NCBI GenBank assembly: GCA_020284085.1
Contig: JACEVL010000807.1
Span: 1,467,001-1,531,000, forward strand
Direction of reading: 5' to 3'
Origin: Aporrectodea caliginosa
Lineage: Eukaryota > Annelida > Clitellata > Crassiclitellata > Lumbricidae
Length of the DNA stretch: 64,000 bases
Positions 58,796 through 64,000 of the stretch are shown piece after piece. Under the pieces are notes generated by a model, which had not been told where the DNA came from, made no database searches, and was given only the letters and a program-made list of their open reading frames with translations. Position numbers and translations under genes: made by a program. Every line of letters begins with the position of its first letter. Within the stretch, counting starts at the first letter, position 1.

Positions 58796-59199
58796 TATAG
58801 CGCCCCTTCAAGATTATCTACTCAGGAGCGCTCCCGACCCAACCCCGGCTAAGAGAACAGTCTTAAGGTTAGAGAAGAACATTGCCGCAATGGCTCTAGG
58901 CATTAAGCCACAGGAAGCCCATTCCAGATGTAGACAGGAATGGAAAATCGTGCAAATAATCGTACACCCGGTAAGCATCCTCACACAAATGCCACCCCAC
59001 CCAGTTGTTACATCAGATATAAAACATGATCTCTTAAATCTCCATAGGCAATTTCTTTACTCTGCAAATATACTTATTCGTATATTTTTCTTTATACGAA
59101 CAATAAACTGCAATGCGTTTTTTGTGTAAACAAGGCTCGAAATCCTCCTGTCCATCAGAGCACTGCGCTGCAACTAGTCAAATAAGGACGTTACAGTCC

Positions 59200-59405
59200 T
59201 GTGTATTATTGGTCCTTGGAAAAGATCAAAGAACTAGCACAATGCCTGGAAAAAGGACTTAGGTACACTCATCAAAACAATAGCTACAGCAGATATAATT
59301 ATTTGTAAATACACTGACATCATGTGATAACAGCGCATGTAGGGCCTTTTTTCAGGCATTGTGCTAGTTCTTTGGTCTTATTCCAAGTACCAACAGTACA
59401 ATATA
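59200..59405. repeat. Palindromic element with ~55-bp arms
   Basis: Left arm AGATCAAAGAACTAGCACAA then TGCCTGGAAAAAGG; right arm (minus strand) AGACCAAAGAACTAGCACAA then TGCCTGAAAAAAGG. The spacer is about 70 bp. Fold-back MITE or inverted duplication; non-coding. Confidence 0.75.
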
Positions 59406-59439
59406 TGTACTGTTCCATAGAAGCTCTATTCATAATGAT

Positions 59440-59610
59440 GCCACCTTTGTGAGTGGGCCCGCCACTGGTGACTCTTTCAGCTTACTGTGCATTGTTTTGC
59501 TAACTGATGCAATATATTCGTTTGTAATAATGTTGAACATCATATAAACAAGTGCAGAGAGCGCCTCTCAGTAGATATCTTGAAGGGTCACTATATAAAT
59601 GTTAAATTAC
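59440..59610 (+). mobile_element. SINE-like element, inverted relative to 49515-49690
   Basis: GGGCCCGCCACTGGTGACTC, TTTCAGCTTACTGTGCATTG, then GAGAGCGCCTCTCAGTAGAT, ATCTTGAAGGGTCACTATAT and AAATG, the shared 3' tail. Confidence 0.65.
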
Positions 59611-59709
59611 ATCACACTACATAATTAATTTAATACTGAAAAATAACAGATATAGAAACTACATTTTAATTGAACACCAGTGACAAAAATAAGGCCAAAA
59701 CAAAATAAT

Positions 59710-60075
59710 GGTGTGTTTCCGGTAACCCGACCGACCCACTTTTTTAGGCCCGACTGGGAAAATTTTGTGAAAAAAGTTTGTTTGAAAAAATTAATTTTTC
59801 AAAATTTTTTTTTCCTGACACATGAATTTAACCTTTGCGTACCAGAGGTGCAGATTTGCAACATTGATAACACTGCTTTCCTTGACAGAGGTATGTAAAT
59901 AAGGGCACCGTTAATTATCTATGCAAAATTGGCCTTAGCAAGGTGAAATATGATGACGATATATTCGTTTTTTATTATACAACGATACAGCATTGCATAA
60001 AATTATTTTACAAAATAAAATTTTTTTCCTACCTACCTACCCATTTTTTAAAACCACTGTTACCGGAAACACACC
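59710..60075. mobile_element. MITE with GTGTGTTTCCGGTAAC ends
   Basis: Left GGTGTGTTTCCGGTAACCC and right (minus strand) AGGTGTGTTTCCGGTAACAG are inverted repeats. A third related end, GTTACCGGAAACACGCC, occurs at 56333-56350, preceded by the same CCTACCTAGCTACCCA text as 60030-60045. No coding content. Confidence 0.65.
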
Positions 60076-60149
60076 TATATTTTTTTTTTGGCCTAATATG
60101 CCAATTAACAAAGTCCTCATGTATATCCTTTCTAAGGCTTTAAAAAGTG

Positions 60150-60357
60150 TAGTTTGATTAAAGAAGATTACAGATTAGACTACCAAAGAAACATTGATTA
60201 TATGAGATCGTTTCATGTTATACAACTCTGTTAGACAAAGTTGTTCAGCGAAGACACCAATGGTTTTGTAATGTAGACAGAATGTCAGTTGATCGAATCC
60301 CATATATGCACTACTTGCAAGATTAGAAGGAAAGAGAAACAAAGGAAGACCAAGACT
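60150..60357 (+). pseudogene. Older LINE tail relic split by a younger LINE
   Basis: With frameshifts this reads CNVDRMSVDRIPYMHYL and K-E-R-E-T-K; joining 60357 to 62120 gives GGAAGACCAAGACTACAGAG, i.e. the GRPRLQRIDN-type end seen in many LINE proteins (R..GRPR..W). The younger LINE at 60358-62113 interrupts it. Confidence 0.55.
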
Positions 60358-62113
60358 GCTGAGGTATTCTTGGAACGATTCTCTGCCAAGATTTCGTCCA
60401 TTCGGAGTTCCACCGCCGATTCTTCTCCACCTACGTTTTCTACCACGGAGCATCGGCTTTCTGCACTCCAGGAGATTTCGAGCGAGGAGCTGCGTCGACT
60501 CATCCTCTCCTCTGCCGCCAAGACGTGCGAGCTGGATCCTGCACCAACATTTCTTGTTCAGGAACTTATAGACGACCTCCTTCCCTTCCTCACTATTCTG
60601 TGCAACTATTCGATCCGTGAGGCGTGCTTACCCGTCTCACAGAAACGCTCCGTTCTTCTACCAGTTTTGAAGCGCGATGGTCTGGATCAAAGTGATCCAG
60701 CAAACTATCGCCCCATTGCTAACGTTACTTTTTTATCTAAAATACTGGAACGCATTGTTGCTAACCAGCTGTGGGCATATCTGGATATGAATGAATTGAT
60801 TCCGTCGCAGCAGTCGGGTTTCCGTCGGAATCACTCCACGGAGACTCTCCTGCTTCGACTTTTGTCAGACTTCTATAGCGCAATTGACCGTGGTCAGGTT
60901 ACTCTTCTTGCTCTCTTTGACGTAAGCTCTGCCTTTGACTCTGTGGACCACTCCATTCTCTTACAGCGTCTCTCTACTTCCTTTGGCTTGGTGGATCAGC
61001 CTCTGGATTGGCTTACATCCTTCTTAACTGACCGCTTAAACTGTGTAGTCCTTGGTTCGTCCAGGTCTCTTTGGGTCCCTGCTCCTTTTGGGGTGCCCCA
61101 GGGTTCTGTCCTGGGCCCACTGCTATACCTTCTTTATACTGCTGATCTCTGCCCCTTGCTGGCATCTCAGAGGCTTCTGCACCAACTATTTGCCGATGAT
61201 GTGCAAGCCTACATCCACACCCATTCGACGGATGCGGTGGCTACTGTAAGCCAGATGTGTCTGACTATGGATGTCCTCTCTTCTTGGATGGCCTCCAATC
61301 GGCTACTCTTAAATCCCTCTAAAACACAACTTATTTGGTTGGGTGGCCGTAGGCAACTTCAGGGTATCGACTTTTCCCAACTTACCTTGCTCTTTCCTCA
61401 CATAACCTTTTCAGTTACAGTTCGTGATCTGGGACTTACTCTTGACTCTGAGCTTACTTTGTCTCAACATGTGAGCCTGGTTGCACGGAGTTGTTATTAT
61501 CAGCTTCGTCAGCTTCGAGTGGTCTCTCGCTCTCTTTCTCATGATGCGGTCGTGGTCCTTGTTCACGCCTTTGTTACCAGTCGAATTGACAACTGTTGCT
61601 CCCTACTCGCTGGCCTTCCTCTTGGGGTTCTGGGGCGACTAGATCGAGTTCTACGCTCGGCTGCTCGTCTCATTGGACGACTACCTAAGTTCTCTCCTGT
61701 CTCTGCATACATACGTGATGTGTTGCACTGGCTGCCTATCTCTCAGCGGATCTCATACCGCACTGCTGCTCTAGTTTCTCGCTGCGTTCTTGGCTGTGCT
61801 CCATCTTACTTGCGTGATCTTTGCCGCCCAGTGTCCGACGTTGCAGCGCGTCGGGCGCTTCGTTCTACGACGAGGGGTGAGCTCCTAGTTCCACGGGCAC
61901 GCTTGGCTATTAAGCAGCGCCGTGCTTTTCGGTTGTGGGACCTTCCACCTGGAATGACCTCCCGCTTAAGCTCCGCTCTTTACTTGTGAGCCAACCGGCA
62001 GGGTTCTACAAGTCCCTCAAGTCTTTTTTCTTTAGTCGTGGCTGGGCCGGGAGCGCTTCTGAGTAGTTTCTTGAAGAGGCGCTATATAAATGTTCTGAAT
62101 GAATGAATGAATG
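60358..62113 (+). mobile_element. 5'-truncated LINE with intact reverse transcriptase frame (CR1/L2-like)
   Basis: The frame 60289-61989 (566 codons) is uninterrupted; its first 23 codons are flanking DNA, since the element starts at 60358. It has reverse transcriptase blocks in order: SVLLPVLKRDG, DPANYRPIANV, ILERIVANQL, SGFRRNHSTETLLL, LFDVSSAFDSVDHSILL, FGVPQGSVLGPLLYLLYTAD, LFADDVQAY (FADD at residues 302-305), NPSKTQLIWLG, DLGLTLDSEL, then DVLHWLPISQRISYR and IKQRRAFRLW. The endonuclease domain is absent (5' truncation). The 3' end is GGAGCGCTTCTGAGTAGTTT, CTTGAAGAGGCGCTATATAA and a TGAA tail. The direct repeat AAGACT (60352-60357, 62114-62119) is the target duplication. No stop or frameshift suggests a recent insertion, which cannot move alone without its 5' part. 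Confidence 0.92.
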
Positions 62114-62129
62114 AAGACTACAGAGGATA

Positions 62130-62340
62130 GACAATAATAATGATAATAAATAATAATAATTATTAATAATTACTAATAATAATAATAATAATAATAAGGC
62201 GATATACAAATGAGGACAAAACCAGACTTGGATTAACATCGAGAGGAGCAGTAGGCAAATGATCGAAGACAACAGAGATAATTTATTAGTACCCATCGCC
62301 ACCAAATGGCTGGCATCAGGAGCTGATGATGATGATGATG
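62130..62340. repeat. (AAT)n, dispersed fragment and (GAT)n
   Basis: AAT triplets at 62130-62200, the 'LVPIATKWLASG' fragment at 62265-62325 and GAT triplets at 62323-62340. Confidence 0.6.
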
Positions 62341-62344
62341 CATT

Positions 62345-63180
62345 TACAAAACAAGCTTATTGCATAAGGGGATCCTTTTCTATAAATGTAATCTTCAAGG
62401 TCATGTCTGAAACTGACATAAGCTGATCTGACAGAGCTGAAGTTTAATGATATATACATCTATTTTGTGTAGCAGCTAAGTGTCCGCCATTCTAGTTAGG
62501 CAACTCATGTTTCCGAAACAGCATCTGAGTTAAAATGGAACAAATATGGTCCTGCGGGCCAGAAAGTAAAACTCGCCTGACCCAGTTTTCAAACTTATTC
62601 ACACCACTAACCCAAACTAAAGTCGTGATCTCAGTATCAGTTTACACATGTGACAGAAAGATATCAGGGCAACAGAGAGAGACCCGTAATATATCTTTAA
62701 TTATTGTTCACTTGATATACAACATGAAAACAGAATGACTTACAGTGCACAGCTCTTAAAATAGAATTTTTCATAATGAAGTACCATAAAACTATTTCCC
62801 CATAGATCTAGCAAATGCTCATCTATCTACAAAACTCGCAATGACTGACTTTTGCTGCATCTTCCCTACACAAAACCAATGAAATTCCTGGGTGATTTAC
62901 AAAAAACAAAAACTGAAAATGATTTGCAGTACTGTGCACAATGCAGAAAGAAAAAAAATCAAATTTGTTCTGATCAGGGGAGGCCTTTGACAGCCTTGGA
63001 CAGTTTTGTGCTATAGGCTGTTCCTAGCTGTTACCTGTTACAAGTTGCGACCTGTCAGCTGGATATTGAGAATAAACAAAATTGATTGATTGATTGAGAC
63101 AAGGACAAAAATACCACCCATTTTTATATTCAATGGTTAAATTTAAAGAAAAATATGCTTTCCTTGCTTTATTTTGCCGG
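62345..63180. other. No gene seen
   Basis: The 67-codon frame 62535-62738 has no recognisable domain. GAATAAACAAAATTGATTGA at 63070-63100 is the tail of another SINE-like repeat (compare 55700-55728). Confidence 0.35.
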
Positions 63181-63255
63181 AATTTTCTGCCCCCTGAAAA
63201 ATGCAGCTCTAGGCAGCCGCCTATATCGCCTATACCAGTATACCTAAAGCCGGCA
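63180..63255 (+). mobile_element. hAT-like right end, uninterrupted copy
   Basis: GGCAGCCGCCTATATCGCCT, then TACCTAAAGCCGGCACTG. Same terminus as 16330-16741 without the MITE. The remaining 63256-64000 shows no gene. Confidence 0.5.
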
Positions 63256-64000
63256 CTGGTCCTGATTGGTTTTTTAACCTATACATTTTCATTTATTCAA
63301 AGGGAAAGTTGTACAGATGATGACAGATTTACGCACCGGGTAATGATGATGAGCATATATAGAATGGTCTGAAGAGGATGTGACATCCACCCACCCAAAA
63401 ACCTAAAAGTTTTTGGCTCCCTCCTCCACTTCTGAGCCTAACCATTTCCATTTAGGTGCACAGAGATTAAAAAAATGTTGTTTTCTTGAAAACCATTACA
63501 AGCAAACCTATCCTGTAAAGTTCATTCTATTCGTTCATGTTTCCTTATCTGTCTTACTGCAATGTTTTGTTGAGTGAAAGTTATCCTTCTTGTTTGAAGG
63601 GATTGGTAATTTTACAAGCATATGCGATCAGAATTATTTTTATTTGCAATGGTCTACCATTACTAAATCTGTATTTAGAATGTTTCGTGTATTAGTTATC
63701 AGATTAAACCAAATTTTAAACTGGTGTGCTTAATTTTGGTATCATCAAAAAATACTGTCTTGTCTAATTCAACTTAATGACTCTATAGAACAATTATACG
63801 GTAATAATGCCCACGACAACAGTTAATTAGACGCTTAGAGTGAAATTGCAAACAAAATCATCAACCACTGGAGAAACCTTGTGAATTCAATAACCACTTT
63901 TGCATGGCTGCCAGTGTGCACGAATATAACACTGTAGCTTCATTGAAATACTTCAGTGGCGCTTCAAGGACCAGGCTGACAGAATTTAGTACTTCTTTAT

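Overview
This is animal nuclear DNA: AT-rich, intron-bearing and crowded with transposon debris. Four spliced genes could be assembled with consistent reading phase, a fifth is present as its 3' part, and most of the remainder is mobile-element sequence. A Gsx homeobox gene, a complete Tec-family kinase, tRNA-derived SINEs, nested hAT elements and a very frequent AGGCCTA-type palindrome fit a marine invertebrate. An echinoderm-like deuterostome is my best guess, but no feature here proves it.

Layout. 1-2.2 kb: an old inverted-repeat element, then the last two exons of an unrecognised plus-strand gene. 3.0-4.5 kb: TXNDC9 (minus, two exons), convergent with that gene. 4.6-6.0 kb: two relics of a LINE-associated protein. 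7.6-9.7 kb: the ParaHox gene Gsx (minus, two exons) with a TATA box. 10-23 kb: mostly transposons, including a hAT element with a perfect 8-bp target duplication that contains a LINE relic, which itself contains a small hAT MITE with its own perfect 8-bp duplication. A GC-rich candidate exon lies at 15.1 kb. 23.6-26.2 kb: a small secreted, probably GPI-anchored cysteine-containing protein (minus, four exons) that I do not recognise. 27.3-28.3 kb: a 0.9 kb inverted-repeat transposon. 32.6-56.8 kb: a BTK/TEC-like tyrosine kinase on the minus strand, 18 coding exons and 661 residues, with PH, Tec-homology zinc motif, proline-rich, SH3, SH2 and kinase parts in canonical order. 57-64 kb: SINEs, a palindrome, a MITE, and a 5'-truncated LINE with an intact 566-codon reading frame inserted in an older LINE relic.

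The genes look independent of each other: a thioredoxin-like chaperone cofactor, a neural homeobox regulator, a surface protein and a signalling kinase. There is no operon and no prokaryotic system. The most unusual structure is in the kinase gene, where the exon-9 splice donor heads a 48-bp tandem array in which 13 further units each carry the same exon end and donor sequence. The window also holds six copies of a ~72-bp hairpin element, and LINEs and SINEs that share one 3' tail, which suggests the LINE supplies the machinery that moves the SINE.
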